Assembly (NCBI GenBank): GCA_030248225.1
Contig: JASANE010010021.1
Location: forward strand, 1-64,000
From: Trileptium ribeirensis
Lineage: Eukaryota > Nematoda > Enoplea > Enoplida > Thoracostomopsidae
Direction of reading: 5' to 3'
Length of the DNA: 64,000 nucleotides
Shown: piece after piece, positions 13,061 to 25,752 of the stretch
How the letters are laid out: each line of letters begins with the position of its first letter
How positions within the stretch are numbered: position 1 is the stretch's first letter
Notes under the pieces: model-generated
What the model was told of the DNA's origin: nothing
What the model saw: the letters and a program-made list of their open reading frames with translations, nothing else
The model's database searches: none
Position numbers and translations under genes: made by a program

Positions 13061-13559
13061 CATTTTAAGTTAACATTTTGTTTTCATGTCACCTTTAACA
13101 TGGTGTGTTTAATGTACATGTACCCACCCTAAAACCTTAGACCCTGAATGCATTGAAAATCCTAAAACCTCGTCCACCCTAAACCATAACCTGCACGCAA
13201 TACGCAGCGAAACAACTGCATACAGACTATACTCCGGAAACAGAGCACATATACATAGATAGAAATACCTATTCTATAGACCATTCTTGAAGTCCTGCAT
13301 GCAATACGTAATCAGACAAATGACGACACACTTTTGGAAATCGGGCGTAAAACCCTTGAACCCCAAGTACAATACAGCCATGTTGCACTCTAGATAGCAA
13401 AACCATTGTATCCAGCGTGCTTGATAACCTAATGGGCACTCATTGTAACATAAAACACACAATAACATTCCAAAATTTGAAAAATTATCGACCAACCAAA
13501 TTCGGGGCCACAGTGGCGCAGGGTGTGGCTTCACAAAAAATCGAGGTCAGCAAAATTGT

Positions 13560-14660
13560 AGATCTCGACTGAATACATCTGTCTACCAGAACATAGGCAG
13601 TGCAGCATTCCATCAAGAACCGCGAAAAGTGGCCGATTTAAAGACCCGTAAACAAGGCGTGGCGGAAGCGCTGTTGGTGAAGGTAATCCAATCATACACC
13701 GTATCCAAGGCATGTGATGCAAAACCATTGAGTTCATCAAGGCTTCGATATAACGGTGGGTGCCCCATCAAGGATTAGCTCTGAGCGCCCTTCTGGTCGA
13801 TATTGCAATGCAGACAGGAGTGAAACCGCGGAATTGTGAGGTGCTATTCGCTGATCACATTGTAATCACAGCCGCACGGCATATGACCTCAGACAGACTC
13901 AAGCTTTGGTATTAAAGGTTGGAAAGCAATGAACTGAAACTCAATGAAACAAAAACCAATGTATTGGTAAACCGCAACAACTGCTCACTCGTAGAATCTG
14001 GCAGGTTTCCGTGTAGAAGTTGTGGCAAGGGAGTGTGAACCAACGCTATCATATACAGCAAGCGCTCAGGCTGGGTCCACAAAGTGTTGGGAACTCTAGC
14101 AGCGTTGCCGAACACAAATGAACGCTTCATATTTCGACCCTGTCATAACACCGTCTGTCGACTAAAGCGCTAGACAGAGGATAAGAAGCACGAAGTGGTT
14201 GAATGGTTGGTTGTATACATTGGAAACATGGTGGACAGTTAAGAAGACGTTAAACGGCCGACAAGAAGACCGCAAAATGAGTGAACGAAATCGAAAGAAT
14301 TCGCACACCTCCTCGTTAATAAACACATTCTCTAAAGCCCAGAGAGAGAAGGTCTATGACGCTGCCATTTGCTATGTCTTAACACCTGGGTGAGAAAACT
14401 GGGCTCTCACCAACGAAGCCGAACAAAATAACTGCGAGGACTGACAGGAAGATGCTCAGATAGATGCCGAGGGTGAAGTGGGAAGAAAGGATTACTGCTG
14501 ACGTCGTTTACAAAATGGTGGTATTGGCAACTGTGGAGCAAATACTGCGGAAGAGACCAATCATTTGGTTTCAAATTTTGATATACATGTCGTAGCAGTA
14601 GTCCTCTGCTATTGATGAAGCAGTAGTTCACGTGGCCCGCGCCTAGGGTAGACGAGCGTT
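13560..14660 (+). pseudogene. LINE reverse transcriptase fossil (IR2 left arm)
   Basis: Frame-broken non-LTR retrotransposon. In different frames one can read the RT block HQGLALSALLVDIAMQTG followed by LFADHIVITAA, i.e. the catalytic box F-A-D-D with the second Asp replaced by His, then a cysteine-bearing stretch CRSCGKGV and WVHKV typical of the region after the RT domain, and near 14450-14640 the C-terminal RKMLRWMPRVKWEERI and KRPIIWF blocks. Many stops and shifts: inactive. The inverted copy is at 30975-32060. Confidence 0.75.
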
Positions 14661-15053
14661 ACGCTGTTGTATAATGTATTCTTTCGTAAGCTATGCAATG
14701 TATATGTCATATATATAATGCAATTGCAAATGGAATATCTTTCAGTATTAGAAAACCCCTAAACGAATGAACGGACCGTCAATCTTCGGGTTAGGCCCAA
14801 CCCCTGAGAACCCACCTAGAATTTTGGGCCCTACGCAACACTGGACTATTCCATTTCCCAATTAGACTTGAAGACATGACGTAACTCTAAAATCGGTGCA
14901 CTCCATGTTTACAGTTTCTGCATTGAAGCACAGTCACTAATGCCTCTGATACAAAGAACAACACATCCGTAAAAATCGATCCGATAATCAAGCGCTATAA
15001 ATTTTTGTCAACAGTAATGTTCCAGTATTCTTAAAGAAAAATTCCTAACTCAC

Positions 15054-15236
15054 TTCAGTATTATCTAACATTTCTACAAACAACGATAATATACTATCGG
15101 CAATGTTGACCGCTGACACGTTAGGGTCTTCCGATTCGACCAACGGTTCGGCGATATCCGTCCCATACAAAATGAGTAGATCAAACAAGACTCGCAATGT
15201 TGTCTTTTTAACTTGCACAATATCAACTTTCAATGT
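15054..15236 (-). pseudogene. NCAPG: NCAPG exon copy (matches 30380-30562), antisense duplicate
   Basis: All 183 bases match the sense exon by eye, with intact AG and GT sites. It encodes the stretch with VKKTTLRVLFDLLILYG. Part of the inverted duplicate in the IR2 left arm. Confidence 0.9.
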
Positions 15237-15675
15237 CTATAATATTTAGATAAAGAAATCGTAATACTGGTGTCGTCTTGGTTATAGCAGGAGAATTCTT
15301 TATTCTAATGGCAGTTCGTCCATTATAGAATCTATATACAATGAACGCATTGTTTCATCTTAAAATTTTGGATGCAGTCAAATCCAGAAATTTCACAATT
15401 GCGCTAAATCTGACTCCTATTCTTTAGAACAAAAAACTAACACTAATAAATTTTGATATGCTTTGTACACAAACGCTAACACACCTTTCCAGAATCAACG
15501 AATTTGCCATAGTATTTAGTATTATTTCAAAGAATGACACAGCAAACACAGCACACATCTTTTAGAGGTAATTATCCTGATATTTGATGTTTTGAACTGT
15601 CGGGTGCAACATTAGCGTTTGTACAGTACTCGTCAAGACTGAATGTTGTTGCGAGTTCTTATCTCCCGTTCCGCT

Positions 15676-15785
15676 ACAGTCGTAACCAGGGTAGCTGAAG
15701 CACACGGCGTGAGAAAATTATGCTCACAGGAGGGATCGAACATGTAGCCTCATGATTGTGATACTTCCGCTCTAATCCATGCAGT
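15676..15785 (-). mobile_element. tRNA-derived SINE, IR2 left arm
   Basis: Mirror of 29831-29940. On the minus strand: A-box-like GGATTAGAGCGG, about 30 bases, then a good B box ATGTTCGATCCC, followed by a non-tRNA body. Internal RNA polymerase III promoter boxes are inferred. Confidence 0.6.
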
Positions 15786-16052
15786 GTGATTAATACGTAG
15801 TAATTCATTTTTATCTGTTACGTATTATGTATCAACACAATAACTATTAGTAATAACAAGAGTGCACTTGAAAAGAGCATGACACTTTCCTACACTCTAA
15901 TGTTAGCCCGTATTTGATAACGCGAGCGCTTTCGGCCTGTCCCTTCCTAGTTTTAGGGGTCGTCGTGCACACTCCCTCACCAAGTTTCACGAGGGCCAGC
16001 TCCGACCACAGTTTTTTTTGGCTGGGGAGGTCAGTTAAACCTGTAGCTGCCG

Positions 16053-16514
16053 AAATTTGTCTCTTAGTGATTACATTGCGAAGATGTGGAGAACGTACCG
16101 CATACATGGGTATCTTCACCGACATAGAAGATTGCTGGGAATAATTTTTCTCTTAGCGATTACATTGCGAAGATATGGATAAGGTCGCCGCGTATTTCTA
16201 AATCAGTTTTCCCTGTCTACAAAAGCCGAAATTATTTACGTCACAACGATGAATATAAACCAAAAACATAAAATACGCCTTATTCAAATTACCGTTACGC
16301 TGGTTATTTATAATAGATTTAATACAATATACAACTGATTCACAAGTCGGCGCTCCAGTCTACATAGTTGATTGGTGGGATTAATTTCCTCTTTTTAGCG
16401 GTTACACTGCGAAAATACGGATTAAGGTCTCCGCGTAATTTCGAAATCACTTTTACTTTGTACAAAAGCCAAAATTCTGTGCGTCACAACACTTCATATG
16501 ACCCAAAACATAAA
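16053..16514 (-). repeat. 240-bp direct repeat block, IR2 left arm
   Basis: Mirror of 29104-29565: two and a half copies of a unit containing 'ttttggcttttgtagac' and 'gtagactggagcgcc'. Confidence 0.6.
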
Positions 16515-17193
16515 CCAGTGAAGCTCGCTTGCGAGCCAGAATTCGACTGGTGAGAACAATCCCCCGAAGTCTGTTGTAGAAAGCAAACACAAACAAAGCC
16601 TACACACAGTACGCAGGTGCAGCATTATATAAACCGTGAGTGATGAGTCATAGTTACGCCCGCCTCTTTTGATAGCCAACGTATGCAGTAGACAAAACAT
16701 CATAGAACGAGCACAAAAACAATCAAATAACAATTTATTAATTCAATAAAACCCTAAATTGACAAAAGAACGTTAAAGAATTCAAACCGACACTTGAGAA
16801 AAATCTCATTTTTCATCCCAAGTATGAATCGAGAAGTATGAAAAATATTTGCCACACAATATTTTTGACACTCGCCGATCAGCTTGTTATTTAGCCACCA
16901 AAACCCCATATCCGACACTAAAACCAACAATAAGCACACATTTAGGTGCATTTCCCACGACTTTAAACCAAATATGAAATTTGGCGCCAACTATAAGCAT
17001 AAGATTCCAGATTGGAAATAGTTGAAAAACTTTCATCGACCATTGAGGTTCGAATGAGCTATCTTGCATCAAAATCCGCCCAACCGTTATCGAGATCCAG
17101 GTGCGACAGACACACAGACACGACCTCCTCAACCCCCCTCCAGAGCCGAAATTGAAAATTCTCGTTCCAGCTTCGCTCTCTCATTCCACTCGA
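16515..17193 (-). mobile_element. Non-autonomous Helitron, IR2 left arm
   Basis: Mirror of 28427-29103. Minus-strand 3' end has the perfect hairpin GCTCGCAAGCGAGC, then TTCA and CTGG, followed by T. Confidence 0.68.
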
Positions 17194-17789
17194 ATTCAAA
17201 TACGCCGCATTCAAATTACCTATACAACGGTTATTTACAATAAATTAATACAATATACAACAAGTGATTTACAAATCGGAGCTCCAGTCTCTAGGACAAC
17301 GGGAAAAGAGCAAAAAATGGAACACAGCTTCGCCCAATTCATTTTTTGCATTAAAATTGCGGGTAAATTTGTATGTTTGAAGTCAGGTTGCACGTCAGCG
17401 TTGGAATATACTGCGACAAAAATAAGGAATAAGTTACATTTCTCAGTTGGCACACCCCGTTTTCCATATTTTCCCTCTCGTTTTTCTATTTTTCCTCGTT
17501 TTCCACGTTGCTTCGGGGACCCAGTATGAAAGTAATGTTTTCGCACGTCTCCAAAAAATCCCAAAAACATTTGCACATTTCAGATATCAACCGCCACGAA
17601 CGATTTTACCAGGAATGGTTAATAAATTTCATGCCCAAAAACTGGGTCGTATACACGGGTATGAGCGTGATGCAGGCCATCACCACGGTCTCATTACTTT
17701 TCACCGCATCGGTGTTACTACAGCCAAATTAAAACAATGGCTGTAGTAAACCGAAAAGTCGCTGAGTTGTTTCTTATATCTAATCATAC

Positions 17790-17909
17790 CTGTACTAAAA
17801 ACAACATATTCCTGCTGACAAGAGTTTTGTCCAACAGGCAACACAGACCAATACCGCGGAAAGCGAGGTTTCGAATATACGGATCTTCTTCTTTAATACT
17901 TGGAGTTAT
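17790..17909 (-). pseudogene. NCAPG: NCAPG exon copy (matches 27711-27830), antisense duplicate
   Basis: Identical over 120 bases to the sense exon encoding YIRNLAFRGIGLCCLLDK. Splice signals are retained (ttctggttcag before, GTATGA after). Part of the inverted duplicate. Confidence 0.9.
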
Positions 17910-18125
17910 CTGAACCAGAAAAATCAACGATGATATGAATGAAAACACTGTTAAAACACAATGCGATTACACACAATTTGACATCCAAGACACCAAATTA
18001 TAAAAAATACAGTAAGTCCGCAATCAGAAACATTTAACACAATGTGCTCAACACAATGTTAAGTGAATTGTATATAGTTATCACAATCGATTAGAGTAAT
18101 AGAACCACAAACAAGTACGCAATAT

Positions 18126-18374
18126 TTACCACAATCCGCAACTGTAAATAAAACAATAACACAATATTAATTTGTTTTCATAATTTAGCCTTTCCTGAAA
18201 TTTTAAATTTGCAGTACTGAGTAGCAAAGCAGATAATGTATACAGCGACGGTACTTCAACAGTCTCTTCAGGATATTCAGTCATCCAAGTTTTAATGCAC
18301 AAATTAGATTCTTCTTTATGATCAAAGGTTTTCTCATGCTGGTATTTTAAGGAGCTATCGGCGCGCCATCTCAA
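18126..18374 (-). other. Unrecognised 82-codon open frame, IR2 left arm
   Basis: Mirror of 27246-27494 with the same translation. See that entry. Confidence 0.2.
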
Positions 18375-18777
18375 GGTTCGTCGAACCGATAAACACTAAT
18401 TCCTGCATTCCCACAAGGACAAAATAGTACCTAAAGTCCATTGACCTGTTAAGTCCGCCGCTATCTGGAGGAACGATAATTAACACATATATACATGAGA
18501 ATAATTTCTCCGCAAGTTACGTGCTACTACAGCTTATATAACATGTATGTAAAATTGTAAATATCAGCGTATTGTCATGCCACCCGTTAGGTTGTAATTT
18601 TGGTAGCAAGCATAATGCAATGTTTGCCTATCGAGAACAACCTTCAGCAGGCACCGCTACATTTTACTAACTACTATATTACGAATAGGTAAAATGGCAA
18701 TTTAATGTAATACTTTGGCCACCACCTCTGAATGATTATTTTTGACATAAACTAAGTAATATGTTTGCAAGTAGACC

Positions 18778-19108
18778 CTGGCCTGTCCACAGTCGGGGGC
18801 ACCCTCAGCTTTTCAAATCCAAATCCCCCCACTCGGCCAAAACCCCCATGTTCAATTAAATCCAAAAAAATTTTGTCTCAAAATTTATGTACGCAAAATG
18901 TTTTTAAACATTAATTACCACTATTTTTAATGCTAAAATATTGTTTTTTAGCTTGAAAGTACGTTCACAGTAGTAAAAATGCATGAAAACATGGAAATAT
19001 TTTGCATTTTAAGATATTTATCCCCCCACTTAAAAATTTCCCCCTAGTAATGAACGTGGGGACCCTCGAAGTTCCCCCCCACTTTTCGGAGGGTTGCGGA
19101 CAGGCCAG
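18778..19108. mobile_element. MITE of the CTGGCCTGTCCACA family, IR2 left arm
   Basis: 331 bp. Inverted ends CTGGCCTGTCCACAG and TGCGGACAGGCCAG, with a 5-bp direct repeat AGACC on both sides (18773-18777, 19109-19113). G/C-rich homopolymer-like subterminal zones and an AT-rich middle. Confidence 0.8.
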
Positions 19109-19246
19109 AGACCCACAATTTACTTGTGTGCAAAAAGCTTTTTTGTTTTTAATCGATAGGCTTGCAACTTATAGCTGTTTGAAATATGTTTTACGCTATA
19201 TTGCCATAATTCTGATATTGGAACTATAGAGTAAAAACCAATTTAC

Positions 19247-19353
19247 AAGTCATCAAGCAAAGAACGACAGGTATCCGAAAGTTGTCCCATGCGACAATTT
19301 TTAAGCATTTCACACGTTATTGAAAGGCATTTAAATAGCACAGTCGGGTTACT
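19247..19353 (-). pseudogene. NCAPG: NCAPG exon copy (matches 26251-26358) with 1-bp deletion
   Basis: The sense exon ends GACTTG followed by GTAAAT; here the minus strand reads GACTT followed by GTAAAT, so one G is missing, and using that donor shifts the downstream frame. One codon is also changed (CGT to TGT, Arg to Cys). This is the clearest sign that the left-arm copy is not maintained. Confidence 0.88.
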
Positions 19354-19551
19354 CTAAAATGGGCGACGTTATTGACCAAAAATCAAATAACAATATTATT
19401 ATTACTATTATTGATATATCTTATCCTATAACATGACTATAACGTATGTATTGTGCACTAGAATCACGATGTTTAAGAAAATATAGTTATATCTGTCAGT
19501 TTTAATAATACATTGCTGACAAATTACACTCTACGATAACTTGCAACTAGT

Positions 19552-19841
19552 CAGGCGCGACGCAACCTGATGTACTTCTGATAACGTGAATTGTAACAAG
19601 CTGACGGGCTCAGGTAGACAGTCGTGTAATTCGTCGGCCAGTTGACCACGTTACTCAGCGTGTTTTGCGGAAGATCTCCCTGGCTACAGGGGAGAACGAC
19701 CACATCTCACATGGAAAGTGTCGAACAGGATATGCAACAACGTGGCCTTAGCAACACATGGCACTAGACAGGGAAATATGGATATACGGACTGGGCCTAA
19801 CCCTACGTGCTTGAGTCAGCGGTCTCCAAAGGCGAGCAACT
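19552..19841 (+). mobile_element. 5'-truncated LINE insertion, IR2 left arm
   Basis: Mirror of 25753-26050. Flanked by ACTTGCAACTAGT (19539-19551) and a partly decayed second copy starting at 19842. Confidence 0.65.
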
Positions 19842-20034
19842 ACTTGCAACTATATATACTACATGTGAGAGTGAAAAAGGTGAAAAATACTTTTCAGTCA
19901 TTACATCACTCACTAAAATATTGAAAACAAAAGGGACACTGAACACCTTTAGAAAGTTATTTCACCCATTAAGATAACGAAAACAAGCAGATATCGAACC
20001 CCTTTGGAAAAAAGATTATTTACAATATTCTCTT

Positions 20035-21819
20035 TGCTGATGGGAAAAAAATCCGAACTATTCTGATACGATTTCTTATCCGGATATTATCGAGCAGTCT
20101 CGGAATATCCGGATATCGTGATATGCATTTGTGAGCAGTTGCAAAATGTTACTAGTTGAGAAGCGAGAAACAATGGATTTTAGGATGCCTTTTACAGATG
20201 TTTTCCTATGACCTTTTAGAAGACATTTTGTGGTTAGGCTTGCATATTGTGTGTTTAGGCAGTCAATTTTAGCGTATATATTTGCCCTAAACCACCGACA
20301 TGAAGGAACTTGAGGCGACTTTCCCAGATTTGGTTTAGTTGGAACCACAAAACTCTTTTTCTGATATATTTTTTTAATGTTCAATAGATTTTTATTCAAG
20401 TGTATTTATATTTCTGCTTTTGGGTTTGTTGCTGCTTGATGAAACGGAGCTGGCTAAGCAAGCGGAGTTTCCATTGAATTAGGTAAAACGTTTCTTTCTC
20501 TATCGGAGTAAGCCATAATCCATCTTCATGTTGGTTGATTTCGACAAAATTTTTTTTTCATTTTTGCCTTTTAGATGAGAACTAAGTTCGTTAAGACCCA
20601 TTTTTAGGGGCAAAATGGCAAAAGTTAACTTTTTAAGGACCTTCGCAAATCTGGAAACAAGGTTTCCTATGTTTCCGCATTTTATATCACGCGACACAGG
20701 CTGCCAGAGACCACTGCCCAAAATCAGCTCATGCAGATTTACTATTCTGCTCGACATCACTTTTATAAGGCCACTCCTGCCAATCCTCAGACCGCTTTAT
20801 CGTTGACAATCTCAATTTCCAAAATGCAATTTGCTTTCATTTGACAACTACTAATGTAATTCTACCAGGGTATCAAGAATAGTTTATGCATTGTAGAAGT
20901 TCTGGCGCGATGAATATTACGGTTTGGTTACATAGAGCCCGTAAAAAATTTCATACCTTTTCAGTGATTTTCAAATGCTGTAGGGTCGACAAACCTGATT
21001 TGTCATCCTTTGGTTGGATATATAAATTGCTTTAATGTCTGTCATGCTATGAAAAAAAAATTTTTGCCCACATATCATGTGTATACCCAAAACAAGGAAC
21101 AGGTAAATTTTTTAAATGATACACATCAAAGTATATTTTATATTGGAAATTACTAAATTTAAATAACAGACTCGAAAATGCCACAAGCTTGGCCTTTTAT
21201 CAGATATTATGCATTTTTATCCTCGGCCGTATGAAATTTATTGCAAATTGGTGGGTATTGTACAATCCTGCATCCTTGGCTACTAATGGGCTCTGACACC
21301 TCATCTAAATTCCAAGATATCTAAAATATCCCAAATTTCCGTAATATTCTGAATGAATTAGGGTTAACTATAAATTAAAATAGTCAATAATGTTAATTTA
21401 AAACTGTCCACTCAAATATACTTAATCGTCGTGTTAGTGTAAACCCGTATATACCTTAAACATTAGTGCAAATGCATCTTATCAAGAGAAAATGTTTGTT
21501 TATATATATATAGAGTAAATCGTAAAATAGTGGTTGTACAGTACGCGCCAGAAATGACTCGCATTTCAAGCGAGCGGCTCGCTTGTGATTTCTAAACTAG
21601 ATCAATAATAAATCCTATTTTCGGAATAAAATATTTCGACCGATTCGCGACCGAGCGACAATCATTTAAAACGGGTAATGTAGCAGTGAATGGTAAACTC
21701 TAATAGTCTTTGAAGTTTAATACAAGTTTAAAAATTTTGGACATGGTTTTCCATATCCGGATTACTGATATATCTCAATTTTACCCGGATATGGTAATCC
21801 ATATCCACACCCATCACTA
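20035..21819. mobile_element. hAT-like element, family C, IR2 left arm
   Basis: Mirror of 23775-25556, with ends TGCTGATGGG and CCCATCACTA and 8-bp flanks ATTCTCTT and ATTCTCTC. Contains ATCCGGAT-type subterminal repeats at 20080-20120 and 21750-21800. Confidence 0.6.
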
Positions 21820-21905
21820 ATTCTCTCATATCATTTACTAGTTATTTCATTCGCTAAAATACCGAAAGCAACGAAAAGGTTCACCACTACGCCATATAAT
21901 TTTAC

Positions 21906-21999
21906 ATTTGTTCTACATATAAAATGACTATAATGTTGAACCTCCAGGTTGTCCAAAATCTCATTTCGAGCGAGTATCTTTAACTTGTGATTTCTCTTA
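21906..21999 (-). pseudogene. NCAPG: Possible NCAPG exon copy (matches 23595-23688)
   Basis: Inverted duplicate of the weakly supported exon at 23595-23688, with the same translation. See that entry for the argument and its limits. Confidence 0.4.
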
Positions 22000-22625
22000 C
22001 TGAAATAGAAATGCAACAATGTTTTCAACCTCTTAAAGACAATCTATTTTATGTATCGTTAACACGAAATACATAATATCGAGTTGTGAAATTTACAAGT
22101 AAGGATTTCAGGAATTGAGGTTACCTTAAATAGTTTTTGTATTGCAGTATGTTGCTCTTATAATGATCACTACCTTAGGTTCATATTCAGTTACGTTACG
22201 GATTGGCAAACCCCTTTTGTCTTATCGGCATGTACTCATAAAATTGCATTTAAGTTCACCGAGATACTTTGATTTCGTAACTGTAGCTAGCCTTTTCAGT
22301 CTAACGAACTTATAGAAATAAACAAATACGTTTAAAGCTGATTTTTAACTATACAGTTTTCAAACGTTATAGATGCAGAAGTTCATGTTTCCATTAAGAG
22401 AATTATTTCTACTTTGTTTTCGTCACTTTGCTTGAACGAAAAAAATGGCGATGGACGTCTGTGGCACAATTTTCTTCGATAGGTCAGATAAAAACCAATT
22501 TTTGGGCACCCGCATAGAACAAATTTAGAGTATACGCAGGTAGCCAGCTACTAGAAACAGTGTTACAAAGTCACTAGAGGACTCAATTTATCAAGATACT
22601 TTTTAACGTTCCTAAACTTCTGCTT

Positions 22626-22968
22626 TATGATTTTGACCGATTTAGGTATCTACACTCTAGACTCTATGATTTGTGTTTTTTGGTCTAAACATGCTAGCTT
22701 GCCAATTTTGAGCTGCATTTTATCCAAATGTCACAATACTGGCTTTCAGCTGGGCTGCGATGGCTCTATGACAGCCTCCTCGTGATACCTGAAATACCAC
22801 AAATTGTTGCTTTTTGGTCAAATTGCTATTTACATCTGTATCTGGTCTGTAGAAAAGTAAACTTGATCAATTTGGCGCTCTGGTGAACATTGTTTCCAGT
22901 ACCCAGCTCCATAAAACTGGGCTAATCGGGGTTCTTGGGTCCACAAAAATCGATGTTTCGAAAGCGGA
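22626..22968. other. Spacer of IR2
   Basis: 343 bp without an inverted partner. It holds an extra, diverged unit of a roughly 130-bp tandem motif ('aaagta.acttgatcaa..t' followed by 'gtgaaca.tgtttc.agta'), which is also present at the inner edge of both arms. Related units occur near 39740-39990. No gene. Confidence 0.7.
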
Positions 22969-23594
22969 AGTTTAGGAACGTTAAAAAGTATACTTGATCA
23001 AATTGAGTCCTCTAGTGACTTTGTGAACACTGTTTCTAGTAGCTGGCTACCTGCGTATACCTCTAAATTTGTTCTATGCGGGTGCCCAAAAATTGGTTTT
23101 TATCTGACTCATCCAAAGAAAATTGTGCCACAGACGTCCATTGCTATTTTTTTCGTTCAAGCAAAGTGACGAAAACAAAGTAGAAATAATTCTCTTAATG
23201 GAAACATGAACTTCTGCATCTATAACGTTTGAAAACTGTATAGTTAAAAATCAGCTTTAAACGTATTTGTTTATTTCTATAAGTTCGTTAGACTGAAAAG
23301 GCTAGCTACAGTTACGAAATCAAAGTATCTCGGTGAACTGTAAATGCAATTTTATGAGTACATGCCGATAAGACAAAAGGGGTTTGCCAATCCGTAACGT
23401 AACTGAAATATGAACCTAAGGTAGTGATCATTATAAGAGCAACATACTGCAATACAAAAACTATTTAAGGTAACCTCAATTCCTGAAATCCTTACTTGTA
23501 AATTTCACAACTCGATATTATGTATTTCGTGTTAACGATACATAAAATAGATTGTCTTTAAGAGGTTGAAAACATTGTTGCATTTCTATTTCAG

Positions 23595-23688
23595 TAAGAG
23601 AAATCACAAGTTAAAGATACTCGCTCGAAATGAGATTTTGGACAACCTGGAGGTTCAACATTATAGTCATTTTATATGTAGAACAAAT
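23595..23688 (+). CDS. NCAPG: Probable NCAPG exon (weak)
   Basis: A good acceptor (catttctatttcag) precedes one base plus 31 open codons, and a donor GTAAAA follows. The peptide KLKILARNEILDNLEVQHYS aligns loosely with the charged linker of NCAPG just upstream of the next exon (E-x-L-E/D-N ... Q-x-Y/F pattern). The frame stays open past the donor to 23763, so the exon could be longer or not exist. The following intron carries the hAT-C element and a LINE piece. This is a lineage-level comparison from memory of the family, not an alignment. Confidence 0.42.
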
Positions 23689-23774
23689 GTAAAATTATAT
23701 GGCGTAGTGGTGAACCTTTTCGTTGCTTTCGGTATTTTAGCGAATGAAATAACTAGTAAATGATATGAGAGAAT

Positions 23775-25556
23775 TAGTGATGGGTGTGGATATGGATTAC
23801 CATATCCGGGTAAAATTGAGATATATCAGTAATCCGGATATGGAAAACCATGTCCAAAATTTTTAAACTTGTATTAAACTTCAAAGACTATTAGAGTTTA
23901 CCATTCACTGCTACATTACCCGTTTTAAATGATTGTCGCTCGGTCGCGAATCGGTCGAAATATTTTATTCCGAAAATAGGATTTATTATTGATCTAGTTT
24001 AGAAATCACAAGCGAGCCGCTCGCTTGAAATGCGAGTCATTTCTGGCGCGTACTGTACAACCACTATTTTACGATTTACTCTATATATATATAAACAAAC
24101 ATTTTCTCTTGATAAGACGCATTTGAACTAATGTTTAAGGTATATACGGGTTTACACTAACACGACGATTAAGTCTATTTTAGTGGACAGTTTTAAATTA
24201 ACAGTATTGACTATTTTAATTTATAGTTAACCCTAATTCATTCAGAATATAACGGAAATTTGGGATATTTTAGATATCTTGGAATTTAGATGAGGTGTCA
24301 GAGCCCATTAGAAGCCAAGGATGCAGGATTGTACAATACCCACCAATTTGCAATAAATTTCATACGGCCGAGGATAAATGCATAATATCTGATAAAAGGC
24401 CAAGCTTGTGGCATTTTCGAGTCTGTTATTTAAATTTAGTAATTTCCAATATAAAATACACCTCCACGTGGTATCATTTAAAAATCTACCTGTTCCTTGT
24501 TTTGGGTATACACATGATATGTGGGCAAAAATTTTTTTTCATAGCATGACAGACATTAAAGCAATTTATATATCCAACCAAAGGATGACAAATCAGGTTT
24601 GTCGACCCTACAGCATTTGAAAATCACTGAAAAGGTATGAAATTTTTTACGGGCTCTATGTAACCAAACCGTAATATTCATCGCGCCAGAACTTCTACAA
24701 TGCATAAACTATTCTTGATACCCTGGTAGAATTACATTAGTAGTTGTCAAATGAAAGCAAATTGCATTTTGGAAATTGAGATTGTCAACGATAAAGCGGT
24801 CTGAGGATTGGCAGGAGTGGCCTTATAAAAGTGATGTCGAGCAGAATAGTAAATCTGCATGAGCTGATTTTGGGCAGTGGTCTCTGGCAGCCTGTGTCGC
24901 GTGATATAAGCTGCGAAACATAGGAAACCTTGTTTCCAGATTTGCGAAGGTCCTTAAAAGTTAACTTTTGCCATTTTGCCCCTAAAGATGGGCTCAACGA
25001 ACTTAGTTCTCATCTAAAAGGCAAAAATGAAAAAAAAATTTTGTCGAAATCAACCAACATGAAGATGGATTATGGCTTACTCCGATAGAGAAAGAAACGT
25101 TTTACCTAATTCAATGGAAACTCCGCTTGCTTAGCCAGCTCCGTTTCATCAAGCAGCAACAAACCCCAAAAGCAGAAATATAGATAGCCTTAAATAAAAA
25201 TCTATTGAACATTAAAATATGTATCAGAAAAAGAGTTTTGTGGTTCCAACTAAACGTAAATCTGGGACAGTCGCCTCAAGTTCCTTCATGTCGGTGGTTT
25301 AGGGCAAATATATACGCTAAAATTGACTGCCTAAACACACAATATGCAGGCCTAACCACAAAATGTCTTCTCAAAAGGTCATAGGAAAACATCTGTAAAA
25401 GGCATCCTAAAATCCATTGTTTCTCGCTTCTCAACTAGTAACATTTTGCAACTGCTCACCGGATGCGATATCACGATATCCGGATATTCCGAGACTGCTG
25501 ATAATATCCGGATAAGAAATCGTATCAGGATGTTCGGATTTTTTTGCCCATCAGCA
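23775..25556. mobile_element. hAT-like element, family C (old), IR2 right arm
   Basis: Left end TAGTGATGGGTGTGG, right end reading TGCTGATGGGC on the minus strand, flanked by 8-bp near-identical repeats GAGAGAAT (23767-23774) and AAGAGAAT (25557-25564). ATCCGGATAT motifs cluster near both ends. Interior has no transposase I can recognise; an inner stretch near 24.8-25.0 kb resembles the Helitron-family 'gcaaaatggcaaaag' phrase, possibly a nested insertion. Confidence 0.65.
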
Positions 25557-25752
25557 AAGAGAATATTGTAAATAATCTTTTTTCCAAAGGGGTTCGATAT
25601 TCTGCTTGTTTTCGTTATCTTAATGGGTGAAATAACTTTCTAAAGGTGTTCAGTGTCCCTTTTGTTTTCAATATTTTAGTGAGTGATGTAATGACTGAAA
25701 AGTATTTTTCACCTTTTTCACTCTCACATGTGAGTATATACTAGTTGCAAGT

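Larger units (their letters stand above)
10802..22625 (-). repeat. Inverted repeat IR2, left arm
   Basis: Reverse-complement partner of 22969-34819 with matching coordinate sums of 45615-45623 over most of its length and about 45594 near the centre, so indels are few. Outer boundary at TACCCCGTACCTGAGACC (10802); inner boundary near AACGTTCCTAAACTTCTG (about 22625). It carries inverted copies of NCAPG exons and of every transposon listed in the right arm. Identity looks very high but was not computed. Confidence 0.95.
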
